Positions 17,301 through 24,956 of a stretch of DNA of 64,000 nucleotides are shown here, piece after piece. This DNA is from DAOPZC01 sp035353175. GTDB taxonomy: Bacteria > Verrucomicrobiota > Kiritimatiellia > RFP12 > UBA1067. Position 1 is the stretch's first letter, and each line of letters opens with the position of its first letter. A program made the position numbers and the translations under genes. The stretch is from contig DAOPZC010000017.1 of NCBI GenBank assembly GCA_035353175.1, forward strand, positions 7,210 to 71,209, given 5' to 3'. The notes under the pieces are model-generated. The model ran no database searches, was not told the origin of the DNA, and saw only the letters and a list, made by a program, of their open reading frames with translations.

Positions 17301-17442
17301 AACCGCCCGATAAAAGAAGTGCCAGCGCAAAAAGAAAAACAGCCGACCCCGCAATGCGCCGCTTCCGCCCCTGCCGTTTCGGTTGTTTCGTCTGCATGTC
17401 CATCGCGTTCGGGTCAAGCGCCGGAACGCCTTCCCGGCTCAT
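14389..17442 (-). CDS. ydbH: YdbH-like AsmA-superfamily intermembrane lipid-transfer protein
   Basis: 1017 residues, longer than E. coli YdbH (about 880). The N-terminus carries a basic stretch KQPKRQGRKRR followed by one membrane helix (about 30-52), then a long periplasmic beta-rich bridge. The C-terminal part has the YdbH hallmark LYGRIPMGFDNGRIKVSTGFLYS and a closing segment NLNLHAPLEELLNMGLNL. TamB/AsmA-family proteins form hydrophobic grooves conducting phospholipid between inner and outer membranes. ATG 17442 overlaps the stop of the TPR gene (ATGA), which fixes the start. ynbE and ydbL follow. The assignment rests on both the C-terminal motif and the conserved neighbourhood. Confidence 0.88.
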   Translation of the reverse strand: MSREGVPALDPNAMDMQTKQPKRQGRKRRIAGSAVFLFALALLLSGGLLWWWRIPLTTRVVRGILDRQGFSDVSFRLSRLEPGRVTIEDFRLGTPDPMLAVGEVDVRFSLADLMRRHVERVHVQGVRTWLTVCEGKPDFPVYARLKPTLARPARQGARLAGNGAAKGSVWMASARDVRVDVMSAGHEPLASLTMEAGALAETGGLYRVWGRLQDGHALCLQAEGTVQAESGDVSVTPELTVGDLGSLVALARRLTPEQLAGLTLFPTNCSLTLQGAFAFANWTNAGAFEVSAALGRGSGFDMPSKDALVRFQSLRVEASGTPREVQCRVNAGLSGFRFGPDFEASQDSGRMLSLRGSARFFQSATHQSVTATFDSDLPGRSLARVLPRLVPLVPVFFSDGGALRAEADVTRPFQGPWGGQARFTAEASRSSAPLTAGRVGAATVRVEGVLQIEDTKPGALTTDIKVADGYFFRRDLSVRGGLDASLTATPPYASASGHFKGRMGESIALARRNLSLGENAVPFEGDVRVAGLPSNPAWAVALRVPEFGVASAQPSAQVTATAGAAASLRYDAENLAVAGEAWLRDVAMLAGPESNRLGEAGVKRITARFKVPEFKRVAVSNAVAEVRVCASNGWAKAGSLAVLEDAEVEVPLTWSAAAGLSFPSGQRLGWRRMEAQGLKIVPDGFVLARRDNVVESCIGARVSESRLGAAVTVRVPLDSPRQVEFGVSMPDTVIAADDAVAATACAKLKDAQVSGRVSAEARVRFLGTQPHVVGRLRVADGRAVCGQMEVDGLAADVPFEGGISFRTIERPFISFLTAKAGNVRLGKGTFAFQLTPQELFVDRMEVGWCKGSLNAYSLHLDLKAPRDDFVVYADRIDLGEALMMVMPFKGMMEGVLYGRIPMGFDNGRIKVSTGFLYSLPGQGGRLKLDDSRQMLSLLDKAGIRGDVQVPLSKALSDMDFNTFKMELEPGKDGDGTLRMKMAGKSNDRAWPAPVDLNLNLHAPLEELLNMGLNLSRK

Positions 17443-18419
17443 TCCGTCTTAATGCCCAATCGCCGCTCAAGATCGCGGTCACGCGATCCGCCCAACTTCA
17501 CGGCTTGACGGTAATACATCTCCGGCTCATCCAACTTCCCCGGCTTCATTTCAAGCAGCAGCCACGCCATGTTATAGTACGCGTTCGGACGCTTGGGGTT
17601 GATCTTCAGAGCCTTATCCAACATCTCCATCGCTTTCGCGTAGTTTCCCGCCGCGACGTGAGCGCCAGCCGCAAGCAACAGCGTAGACTCATCGTTCGGA
17701 TTCTCATCCAACAGATCGTCAATCACCACGACGGCATCGGCCTGCTTGCCCTGCTGCACACGGGCCAACGCCATCAGAAAACGCGCCTCGCGGTTTGCGG
17801 GCTCTTTCTTCAGGATTTTCAGCAGCGCTTTCTCAACATCGCCGAAACGGTCCACCGAAAGCATTTCTTTGGCCCACTCCAACTCCTCCTTGATGTTGAC
17901 CGGCTTGTCGGACTCCGCCGCAGGCGCCTCCTCCGTGTCCGGCACGGCGGCCGCAGGCGCGCCGGCGCCCTGCTTGATGGCAAGTTTGACGGAAGCCTCG
18001 GGCACATGATTGGTTTCGGCCGCCTTTTTGCGCTCCGCCCGCTTGGCTTCAAGCGCGGTCGTATCGGTGACGGCGACGGTGCGCGCGGTCGCGTTCACCT
18101 CCTCCAGCATGATCCGGTCGATCTCCGTCTCGCACAACGCCTTGCGGAAGCGCACCGGCGCGAACTCGCTCGTGGCAACCCGTTTCGGATTCTCCTTTTC
18201 GATCCGCCCGATTTCAGTCAACGCCTTACGGTAGAGCTCGATCGCTTTCTTGGCGTCGCCATCGACATACGAGGCCTGCGCCTCCGACATGGCCTCGTTC
18301 GCATCCTGCATCAACTCCGAGACCTTCTTGGGCTTCTCTTCTTTACCCATCGAGGAAACGGGCATCAGAAACATCCCGGCCACAGCAAGGAAAACATAAC
18401 CAACTCTAAGCAAACTCAT
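17439..18419 (-). CDS. Exported TPR protein leading the ydbH operon
   Basis: 326 residues. Signal peptide about 1-24 (YVFLAVAGMFLMPVSSMG). A short N-terminal repeat (DGDAKKAIELYRKALTEIG) is separated by a charged Ala/Glu-rich linker from three or four C-terminal tetratricopeptide repeats (about 195-315: EKALLKILKKEPANREARF, YAKAMEMLDKALKINPKRPNAYYNMAWLL). It is presumably a periplasmic scaffold. The TGA overlaps the ATG of ydbH, so the two are translated together; this partner is not part of the E. coli locus. The precise role is unknown. Confidence 0.8.
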   Translation of the reverse strand: MSLLRVGYVFLAVAGMFLMPVSSMGKEEKPKKVSELMQDANEAMSEAQASYVDGDAKKAIELYRKALTEIGRIEKENPKRVATSEFAPVRFRKALCETEIDRIMLEEVNATARTVAVTDTTALEAKRAERKKAAETNHVPEASVKLAIKQGAGAPAAAVPDTEEAPAAESDKPVNIKEELEWAKEMLSVDRFGDVEKALLKILKKEPANREARFLMALARVQQGKQADAVVVIDDLLDENPNDESTLLLAAGAHVAAGNYAKAMEMLDKALKINPKRPNAYYNMAWLLLEMKPGKLDEPEMYYRQAVKLGGSRDRDLERRLGIKTE

Positions 18420-18449
18420 GTCTGAAGACTCCGATTTGTCGCCAGCATA

Positions 18450-19253
18450 TCACACAAGGGATTTCGGCTTCACGCACAAAAAAAGCGGCTCCTCTCGATT
18501 CACGCCATAACGTGAGGCATCGATGTCCGGCAGGCAATCGCCGTGTTTGCGCAGTTCCAGTTGAAACCCCGCCGCGCGGATCCGGTCGAACAGGTCGCGC
18601 CCATATAGCCGGACGTGGTCCTCCTGTCCATAGAACGCCGTCCTTTTCTCGTCCGTGTTGATCTCTTCCGGGTCCTCCAACGTCTTCTCCAGCCCCGACG
18701 CGAACGGCGTCTGCAGGATCGCGATGCCGCCAGGCTTCAGCACGCGGAACAGCTCGCGCAACGCTTTCGCATCATCCGGCACATGCTCCAACACGTGATT
18801 GCAGAGCACCCAGTCGAACGATGCGGCGGCATACGGGATATCCGTCACATCAATTTTCTCGACGCCTTCCCGCGACGGCACAAGATCGCCCTTCACATAC
18901 CGCGCGGGCCGGCAAGCCCCGATGCGGGACGCCAGCTGTTTCTCCGGCGCGAAGTGCAGGACCGCGGCGTTGGCGAACTTTTCCCAGAACCCCAACTTGT
19001 CAAAGAAAAGGATCAGGTGACGCTCGCGATCGTGGCTGCGGCAGAAGGGGCACCAAAACTGGTCGAAATCGCTTCCCGTCCATTTAAGGTTGTGCAGGTA
19101 GGCCGAAAAAGCCTTCCACCCGCCACGATATTTTGAGAACCGGAAGAACGTTTTGCCGCACACGCAACACGTGCGCGAGCTGCCCAGCCCGTTCAAGAAC
19201 AGCCGCAGCCGGCGCACATAGCCGACCCGGTCCTGCGTCGCCTGATATTCCAT
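18450..19253 (-). CDS. SAM-dependent methyltransferase with N-terminal Cys cluster
   Basis: 267 residues. The N-terminal part has CCVCGKTF (about 29-36) and WCPFCRSHDRERH (about 68-80), four cysteines in two CXXC pairs plus HDRERH, probably a structural zinc site. A Methyltransf_11-like domain follows from about 95: VLHFAPEKQLASRI, YVKGDLVP, SFDWVLCNHVLEHVPDD and LKPGGIAILQTPF. The pattern of CPxC plus SHDRERH before a methyltransferase is seen in surface-polysaccharide biosynthesis enzymes of anaerobes, from memory. It lies between the TPR gene and birA on the same strand; no linked polysaccharide genes are adjacent. Confidence 0.8.
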   Translation of the reverse strand: MEYQATQDRVGYVRRLRLFLNGLGSSRTCCVCGKTFFRFSKYRGGWKAFSAYLHNLKWTGSDFDQFWCPFCRSHDRERHLILFFDKLGFWEKFANAAVLHFAPEKQLASRIGACRPARYVKGDLVPSREGVEKIDVTDIPYAAASFDWVLCNHVLEHVPDDAKALRELFRVLKPGGIAILQTPFASGLEKTLEDPEEINTDEKRTAFYGQEDHVRLYGRDLFDRIRAAGFQLELRKHGDCLPDIDASRYGVNREEPLFLCVKPKSLV

Positions 19254-19268
19254 CGCTTTCTCCTCCCC

Positions 19269-20246
19269 CTAATTTCCGATGTGCGCCTCGCCGGAATAGA
19301 CCGACACAACGCCCTCCGGCGTCACCAGCCGCAGCGCGCCGTCGGGCTGCACGCCATCCGCCCGGCCCGTCACCGTGCGCCCCCCCTGATCCAGCGTGAT
19401 CGTTCTTCCATAAAGAGCGTCCATCGATGCCACGGCCGGGATCAGGGGAGCAAACCCCTCCGCACGCCAGCGGTCATAGAGCGGCTCGAACCGGTTCAGG
19501 ATCGCCGCCAACACCGCCGCCCGCGAATACACACGGCCCGTCTCGATCCGCAGCGACGTGGCCCGGTCACACAACCCCTCCGGAAGCATGTCGCGCGTCA
19601 GGTTCACATTCACGCCGATTCCCGGAATGATATGGCGCACGCAGTCGGTCTCCGCCTGCATCTCGCACAGAATTCCACACACTTTCTTGCCGCCGATCAA
19701 GATGTCGTTTGGCCACTTGATCCGCGGCCTGATGTCCGGCGCAAGCTCAGCCAAGGCCTCGGCCACGGCAAGCCCGGCCACCAGCGGCAGTGACGCCGCG
19801 CGCCCCGGCTCGACGGCAGGCCGCAGCAGCACCGAAAAATAGAGGTTCGCCTCTGGCGGCGAGAACCACACGCGCATCATGCGGCCGCGGCCCGCGGTCT
19901 GCCGGCCCGCGGCGACCACGATGCCTTCTTCCGCCCCGTCTGCGGCGGCCGCGGCCACATCACGATTTGTTGAACCGGTTTCCGGCACATACCGGCAGTC
20001 CCGCCCGATCCGCCCGGTGGTCAGCAAGGACAGCAGCTCGGCCGCGCAGGGCGTATCGGGCGCGCGCACGAGCCGGTACCCGCGCCTCGAACAGGCCTCG
20101 ATCGCATACCCAGCAGCGCGCAGCGCCTCCACCTGCTTCCAGACGGCCGCGCGGGACACGCCCAGCCGCCCACACAAGATGCGGCTCGAGACCTCGCCGC
20201 CGCGCGCCTCACGCAAACAGGCGACAATCTTTTCGGCCGCCGTCAT
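19269..20246 (-). CDS. birA: Biotin-[acetyl-CoA-carboxylase] ligase / biotin repressor BirA
   Basis: 325 residues. It attaches biotin to carboxylase carrier domains via biotinyl-AMP. N-terminal winged helix (1-60, SSRILCGRLGVSRAAVWKQVEALRAAGY reads as HTH), so it may also repress biotin genes. The catalytic domain shows TGSTNRD, QTAGRGRMMRVWFSP (GRGR biotin/AMP loop), KWPNDILIGGKKVCGIL and GIGVNVN. The C-terminal SH3-like domain ends with GVVSVYSGE. The start at ATG 20246 overlaps the stop of the MBL hydrolase gene (ATGA); the longer upstream frame is only that gene read in another frame. Confidence 0.95.
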   Translation of the reverse strand: MTAAEKIVACLREARGGEVSSRILCGRLGVSRAAVWKQVEALRAAGYAIEACSRRGYRLVRAPDTPCAAELLSLLTTGRIGRDCRYVPETGSTNRDVAAAAADGAEEGIVVAAGRQTAGRGRMMRVWFSPPEANLYFSVLLRPAVEPGRAASLPLVAGLAVAEALAELAPDIRPRIKWPNDILIGGKKVCGILCEMQAETDCVRHIIPGIGVNVNLTRDMLPEGLCDRATSLRIETGRVYSRAAVLAAILNRFEPLYDRWRAEGFAPLIPAVASMDALYGRTITLDQGGRTVTGRADGVQPDGALRLVTPEGVVSVYSGEAHIGN

Positions 20247-20857
20247 AAATAGGGGTTGCTCCGCTTCTCGGCTCCGATCGTCGTCATAGGCCCGTGCCCG
20301 CAGATCACGCGCGTGTCGTCCGGCAGCGCCTTGATCTTCTGAAGCGAACGCTCCATTTCCTGCCAGCTTCCGCCGGGGAAATCTGTCCTCCCGACCGACC
20401 CCGCGAAAAGCAGGTCGCCCGCCACCAGCAGCTTTTCCGCCTCGAAGTACAGGCACCACCCGCCCGGCGTGTGGCCGGGCGCACAGAGCAGCGTCGCCGT
20501 CAGCCCGCCGCACGCGATGCGGTCGCCTTCCTGCTTGTCCGTCACCAGTTGGGGAGGGCGGCGCGTCGTCTGATACGGCGGCATCGCGTTCATCGGCGAA
20601 AACGCGAATGCCGCATCCGCGGCATTCATGTAGACCGGCACCGGAAATTTCGCGAGGATTTCATTCACTGCCGAGATATGATCGAAGTGCGCGTGGGTCA
20701 GGACCACCACGCCGACCTTCAGCCCTTTCTTCTCCAAGCGGCCCAGGATGATGTCGCCGTCCGAGCCGGGGTCAACCACCCACGCCTGCGCCGGGTCGTC
20801 CCACAGAATGCCGCAATTGGCCTCATAGGCCCCCACCGGGATCACTTCATAATGCAT
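20243..20857 (-). CDS. MBL-fold metallohydrolase, glyoxalase II-like
   Basis: 204 residues from ATG 20857 (MHYEVIPVGAYEANCGIL). The binuclear metal motif is THAHFDH near residue 64, with later ligands His in APGHTPGGWCLYF, Asp in VAGDLLFAGSVGRTDFPGG and His in ICGHGP. This layout (LFAGSVGRTDFPGG) is that of the YcbL/glyoxalase-II-like family that hydrolyses thioesters such as S-lactoylglutathione. An in-frame ATG at 20890 is possible but the family starts near 20857. It is translationally coupled to birA, an arrangement with no obvious functional link. Confidence 0.88.
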   Translation of the reverse strand: MHYEVIPVGAYEANCGILWDDPAQAWVVDPGSDGDIILGRLEKKGLKVGVVVLTHAHFDHISAVNEILAKFPVPVYMNAADAAFAFSPMNAMPPYQTTRRPPQLVTDKQEGDRIACGGLTATLLCAPGHTPGGWCLYFEAEKLLVAGDLLFAGSVGRTDFPGGSWQEMERSLQKIKALPDDTRVICGHGPMTTIGAEKRSNPYL

Positions 20858-20920
20858 GCCGCCCCCGCTTGCCGTTCGCCCCTCAGGCACATTCCGGAAT
20901 TCTCCCGGAAAAGAGCCCGC

Positions 20921-21865
20921 TTACTGTCCCGCACGCCGGACGGTCCGGAACCCTCCGTAATCGCCGCGGTCGTTAGGCCCGTCACTCACGTTGTGGTAAC
21001 CGCAGCGCAACCCGCCGGCGTCGGCGTCCCAGCTGCCGCCCCGGATACAACGGCTTGAGCCCTTGGGCGCCCAACACCACTCCCAGACATTCCCCGTCAT
21101 ATCGTAGAGGCCGAACGCGTTCGGCGCGAACGAGCCCACCGGGCTCGTGTACGGATAAACGCCCGATTTATACTTCGGATGACACCCCCGCGTCGGGCTC
21201 GCGTCATATGCGTACCCGTCCCAACTGTAGTAGTTTGCCTGCGAATGGGAAACCGTATCCCCCCACGGGAAACGTTTGCCGAACAGCCCGCCCCGCGCGG
21301 CATACTCCCACTCGGCGGCGGTCGGCAGGCGATACCCCGATGCGGTAAACGAGCAGTCGGGCAACCCTTCGTCCCCCGTCCGGCACGTCACCGCGCCCAC
21401 CGTGTAACAGGGCGTCAGCCCTTCTTTCTCGCTGCGGGCGTTGCACCACTTGACGCACTCGTGCCAGCTCACCCGCTGCACCGGATGGTTGTCCTCCTTG
21501 CCCACGCCGACGTCGACCAGGTCGTACCCTTTGTTCACCGCCCAGTCGCGAACCTCGCGCCATCTGGCCCACGTCACTTCGGTCACATCCATGTGGAACG
21601 GCTCGCCGACGGTCAGCGTGTAGTCGCCGAAATCCGGATCCTTGCCCTTGTTGACCCCGGCGGGAATACGCACCATGCCTTCCCTCACCTGCGCGGCCAG
21701 CACCCCTTCGCCAGCGGCGGCAGCCGGGGGCTTCGAAGGTTTCGCCGCCTTCACTTCACCGCTCGGTCCCACCGGCGAAACCGCCTTTTTCGGCTGCGGG
21801 CCGTCCCCTTGGGCTGCCCCCACCCAGACAGCCGCAATCACGATTCCCAAACCGCGCATTCTCAT
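20921..21865 (-). CDS. Exported SUMF1/FGE-domain protein
   Basis: 314 residues from ATG 21865, with GGAAGGAGAC just upstream. Signal peptide about 1-19 (ending GAAQGD), a Pro/Ala/Lys-rich linker to about 55, then the formylglycine-generating-enzyme-like fold: MVRIPAGVNKG, DVTEVTWARW, PVQRVSWHECVKWCNA, YRLPTAAEWEYAARGG, FPWGD, GLYDMTGNVWEWCW and SSRCIRGGSW with FRTVRRAGQ. The catalytic Cys pair of true FGEs is not evident, so it may be a sugar-, protein- or membrane-binding SUMF1 relative (as in many PVC secreted proteins) rather than a sulfatase activator. No sulfatase gene is adjacent. Confidence 0.85.
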   Translation of the reverse strand: MRMRGLGIVIAAVWVGAAQGDGPQPKKAVSPVGPSGEVKAAKPSKPPAAAAGEGVLAAQVREGMVRIPAGVNKGKDPDFGDYTLTVGEPFHMDVTEVTWARWREVRDWAVNKGYDLVDVGVGKEDNHPVQRVSWHECVKWCNARSEKEGLTPCYTVGAVTCRTGDEGLPDCSFTASGYRLPTAAEWEYAARGGLFGKRFPWGDTVSHSQANYYSWDGYAYDASPTRGCHPKYKSGVYPYTSPVGSFAPNAFGLYDMTGNVWEWCWAPKGSSRCIRGGSWDADAGGLRCGYHNVSDGPNDRGDYGGFRTVRRAGQ

Positions 21866-22001
21866 CCCAGTCTCCTTCCCGGCGCACTCCGACTCCGGCA
21901 TTTTTCAACAACAAGTCTCGCAGGTCCGGTATTATGTGGCGCGGGCACGGACAGAGTCAACCCCCTTTTGGCCTCTGCGGCCCGCTTCCCGCGAAATCCA
22001 A

Positions 22002-22037
22002 AATTGCCCCCGCCGCCGCAGTTGTGCTATTCTATCA
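22002..22037 (+). promoter_or_regulatory. Candidate promoter of the E1 alpha/beta operon
   Basis: TTGCCC followed after about 18 nt by TATTCT, roughly 30 nt before ATG 22065, with GGGGGA as ribosome site. The -35 box is imperfect. Confidence 0.35.
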
Positions 22038-22064
22038 CCTAAAGATTTTGAACTGGGGGATATC

Positions 22065-23009
22065 ATGGAGACGTTGACGGCGTATTCACTCATGCTGACG
22101 ATCCGTTTCTTCGAAGAGGCGATCGAGCGGCTCTTTCTGGAAGGCCGCGTCATGGGCACGGCGCACACCTGTATCGGACAGGAAGCTGTGGCCGTCGGCG
22201 TGGCCGCGGCGCTCGAGCCCCGCGATGCCATGACCACGACGCATCGGGGCCACGGGCACTTCCTCGCGCGCGGGGCCGATGCCGGACGCGCCATGGCCGA
22301 ACTCTTCGGCCGCGAGACCGGTTACTCGCGCGGACGCGGCGGCAGCCAAATGATGATGGATCCTTCCATCGGCTTTTATGGCGCGAACGGCATCACCGGC
22401 GGCAGCATCCCTTTCGCAACGGGACTCGCGCTGGACGCGCAGCTCAAAGGGACCGGACGTGTCACCGTCTGTTTTTTCGGCGACGGGGCCTCGAACCAAG
22501 GCGTCTTTCATGAATCGCTCAACATCGCCGCGCTCTGGAAGCTCCCGGTCCTTTACATCGTTGAAAACAACGGCTACGCCATGTCGACGGCCACCGCGCG
22601 GGGCCTGGCGAACACGCACATCGCGGACCGCGCCGCCGCCTACGGCATGCCCGGCGCGAGCGTGGACGGCAATGATCTGCGCGCTGTGCGCGACGCCGTC
22701 GCCGCGCTGGCCGCCGACCTCCGCACGGGCAAAGGGCCCGCCCTGCTGGAGTGCGTCACGTACCGCCTCTCCGGCCACTCGCGCGGCGACCCGCGCGTCT
22801 ACCGCACACGCGAGGAGGAAGCCGTCGCCTGGAAGAATGACCCGATTCTCCGCCTGGAAGAGCGCCTGAAAGCGGAAGGCGTCCTGACCGACGAAGACAT
22901 CTCGGTCACCCGACACGCCGCCAAGGCCCGCATCGACGAAGCCATCCGTTTCGCAGAGACCTCGCCCCTGCCCGACCCCGCGTCGCTGCGCGACGATCTC
23001 TTCGCCTAA
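22065..23009 (+). CDS. pdhA: Thiamine-dependent 2-oxoacid (pyruvate/acetoin) dehydrogenase E1 alpha subunit
   Basis: 314 residues. GGGGGA precedes ATG 22065. The thiamine diphosphate motif GDGASNQGVFHESLN begins at residue 139 and closes with ENN at 168-170; GRGGSQMMM, YGANGITGGSIPFATG and the phospho-loop-like YRLSGHSRGDP are also in place. The length suits the short E1 alpha of the PdhA/AcoA group. With E1 beta it decarboxylates a 2-oxoacid (pyruvate most likely) or cleaves acetoin and passes the acyl group to a lipoyl E2. No E2 (lipoyl acyltransferase) or E3 gene is in the operon, so those components must be encoded elsewhere. Confidence 0.92.
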   Translation: METLTAYSLMLTIRFFEEAIERLFLEGRVMGTAHTCIGQEAVAVGVAAALEPRDAMTTTHRGHGHFLARGADAGRAMAELFGRETGYSRGRGGSQMMMDPSIGFYGANGITGGSIPFATGLALDAQLKGTGRVTVCFFGDGASNQGVFHESLNIAALWKLPVLYIVENNGYAMSTATARGLANTHIADRAAAYGMPGASVDGNDLRAVRDAVAALAADLRTGKGPALLECVTYRLSGHSRGDPRVYRTREEEAVAWKNDPILRLEERLKAEGVLTDEDISVTRHAAKARIDEAIRFAETSPLPDPASLRDDLFA

Positions 23010-23054
23010 CGGCGCAGCCCCACTCAACAACAACTTCAAAACAGTCCATTTCCC

Positions 23055-24026
23055 ATGAGAACCATCACCTTCACACAAATCATCCGAGAAACCCTCGCCG
23101 CCGAATTGCAGCGCGATCCCTCCGTTTTCCTGATGGGCGAGGACATCGGCGTTTACGGCGGCTCGTTCGGCGTCACCCGCGGACTCATCAAGGACTTCGG
23201 CCCGGAGCGCGTCCGCGACACGCCGATCTCGGAGCAGGCGCTCACCGGCATCGCCATCGGCGCGGCGGTCGCGGGGCAGCGCCCCGTGATCGAAATCATG
23301 TTCATGGACTTCATCACCCTTGCGGTGGACCAACTCGTCAACATGGCAGCCAAAATCCACCCGATCTACGGGCTGAACTGTCCGCTGGTCATCCGCACGC
23401 CGCCCGGTGGCGGACGCGGCTACGGCGCGACCCACTCGCAATCGCTCGAGCGGCTCTTCGCCTGCATCCCCGGCATCAAGATCGCCGCGCCCTCCAACGC
23501 ATCCGACGCTTCGGGACTGCTCCAGACCGCCATCCGCGACAGCAACCCCGTCCTTTTCCTTGAGCACAAACTGCTCTATCCGCAGCGCTTCGACGTCGAC
23601 GACGAACTGCCGCAGCCGATCCCCTTCGGATTTGCCAAAATCGCGCGCGAAGGCGACGACCTGACCATCGTCGCCTGGTCGCACATGGCCCTCCTCGCGC
23701 AACACGCCGCCTCGCAGCTGGCGGCGGAAGGCATCGACGCGGAAATCATCGACCTCCGCACCCTCAGCCCGCTCGACACCGAAACGGTCGTGGAATCGGC
23801 CAAGCGCACGGGACGCGTGATGATCCTAGAAGAAGGCCCGAAGACCGGCGGCTTCTCCGCCGAGATCGCCGCGCAGATCATGGAGAACGCCCACGACTAT
23901 CTGGAGAAGCCCGTCCGGCGCCTCGCCGGCGCGGACTTCCCGATCCCTTCCGCCAAGAATCTCGAAGCCGCCTGCATCCCCTCGCTCGCGGACATCCTCG
24001 CCCTGGCCCGCGAGTTGGTGAACTGA
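23055..24026 (+). CDS. pdhB: 2-oxoacid dehydrogenase E1 beta subunit
   Basis: 323 residues. Transketolase central domain (MGEDIGVYGGSFGVTRGL, DTPISEQALTGIAIGAA, MFMDFITLAVDQLVNMAAK) and C-terminal transketolase domain (VAWSHMALLAQHAA, IIDLRTLSPLDTETVVESAKRTGR). Glu in ISEQ contacts the thiamine aminopyrimidine of the alpha/beta interface. It follows E1 alpha by 45 nt without a clear Shine-Dalgarno and is followed after 1 nt by a glycosyltransferase gene. It forms the alpha2beta2 E1 heterotetramer. Confidence 0.93.
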   Translation: MRTITFTQIIRETLAAELQRDPSVFLMGEDIGVYGGSFGVTRGLIKDFGPERVRDTPISEQALTGIAIGAAVAGQRPVIEIMFMDFITLAVDQLVNMAAKIHPIYGLNCPLVIRTPPGGGRGYGATHSQSLERLFACIPGIKIAAPSNASDASGLLQTAIRDSNPVLFLEHKLLYPQRFDVDDELPQPIPFGFAKIAREGDDLTIVAWSHMALLAQHAASQLAAEGIDAEIIDLRTLSPLDTETVVESAKRTGRVMILEEGPKTGGFSAEIAAQIMENAHDYLEKPVRRLAGADFPIPSAKNLEAACIPSLADILALARELVN

Positions 24027-24027
24027 G

Positions 24028-24894
24028 ATGAGATATTCGCTGATCAGCCTCTCGTACAACAAGCTGGACTGCACGCGGCGCTGCCTTTCCGCCTTGCTCA
24101 CCGATTCCGCCGTCGACGCGCCGTGGGAACTGATTGTCGTGGACAACGGTTCCACCGACGGCAGCGGCGAATGGTGCGACACCGAGCTTGTCGCCCTCGG
24201 CGCGGCGCGCGGAGTCCCGGTCACCGTCCTGCACAATCCGGGAAACATCGGCTGTTCCTATTCGCGCAACCGTGCCATCGCGATTGCGCGCGGCGAGTAT
24301 CTCGTCTTTGCAGACAACGACATCGCGCCCCGCACGCGGCGCTGGATGCCGGAATTGCGCGACGCGCTCGTTTCGGTCCCCGGCGCCGGCATGGCGGGCG
24401 CCAAAATGGTCTATCCCTGGACGCCCCATGCCATCCAGTGCGCGGGGGTCGGCATCTCGAAGCGGGGCCATGTCTGTTTCAGGGGCCGCGGCGAGCCGAT
24501 CGACGATCCGCGTTTCGGCCGGCAAGAAACGGTGCAGTGCCTGATCAGCGCCTGCCTGCTGATCCCGACCGCGCTCATCCAGAAACACGGAGGTTTCGAC
24601 GAGGCCTTCCATCCCGTGCAGTTCGAAGATTTCGACCTCGTCTATCGCCTGCGCGAAGCGGGCTATGCCGCCGTCTACACGCCCAGGGCGGAGATGTACC
24701 ATTTCGAGAGCGTGACGACCCAGGGCACACCCACCGTCCGCAACGCGGCCGTGGTCGTCCGCAACGGGCTGCTTTTCCAGAAGCGCTGGCGGCACGCCTT
24801 CGAGCGGGAGGACGGCCCCACAGAAGAGGAGTGCCGCTGGCGCAAAATCGACCCGGTCCCCTTTTCCTCCATCGGCCCCCTGCAGCTCCTTTGA
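24028..24894 (+). CDS. Family 2 glycosyltransferase
   Basis: 288 residues. GT-A fold: YSLISLSYNKLDCTRRCLSA start, ELIVVDNGSTDGSGEWC nucleotide-binding strand, NIGCSYSRNRAIAIARGEY, DXD-type FADNDIAPR and later the acceptor-side ED in QFEDFDLVYRLREAGY. It has no membrane helix, so it is cytoplasmic. The ATG is 1 nt after the E1 beta stop, so it is read from the same mRNA, although there is no metabolic connection. It likely builds cell-surface glycan or modifies a lipid; the acceptor is unknown. Confidence 0.88.
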   Translation: MRYSLISLSYNKLDCTRRCLSALLTDSAVDAPWELIVVDNGSTDGSGEWCDTELVALGAARGVPVTVLHNPGNIGCSYSRNRAIAIARGEYLVFADNDIAPRTRRWMPELRDALVSVPGAGMAGAKMVYPWTPHAIQCAGVGISKRGHVCFRGRGEPIDDPRFGRQETVQCLISACLLIPTALIQKHGGFDEAFHPVQFEDFDLVYRLREAGYAAVYTPRAEMYHFESVTTQGTPTVRNAAVVVRNGLLFQKRWRHAFEREDGPTEEECRWRKIDPVPFSSIGPLQLL

Positions 24895-24956
24895 TCCGCC
24901 GAAAAGCGCAGCGCCGTCTTTCCTGTTGCCCCCGGCCCCCATTGTTAAGTATTCTT

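Noticed and set aside
20247..20513. Upstream extension of birA to 20513
   Set aside because: Coincides with the MBL hydrolase coding sequence; ATG 20246 with ATGA overlap gives the normal BirA start.
22086..23705. 539-codon frame antisense to E1 alpha/beta
   Set aside because: Spans two real genes in the opposite strand and has no recognisable domain.
24123..24956. In-frame N-terminal extension of the AsmA-like gene
   Set aside because: It only reads the GT2 gene in another frame; the membrane anchor starts after 24957.
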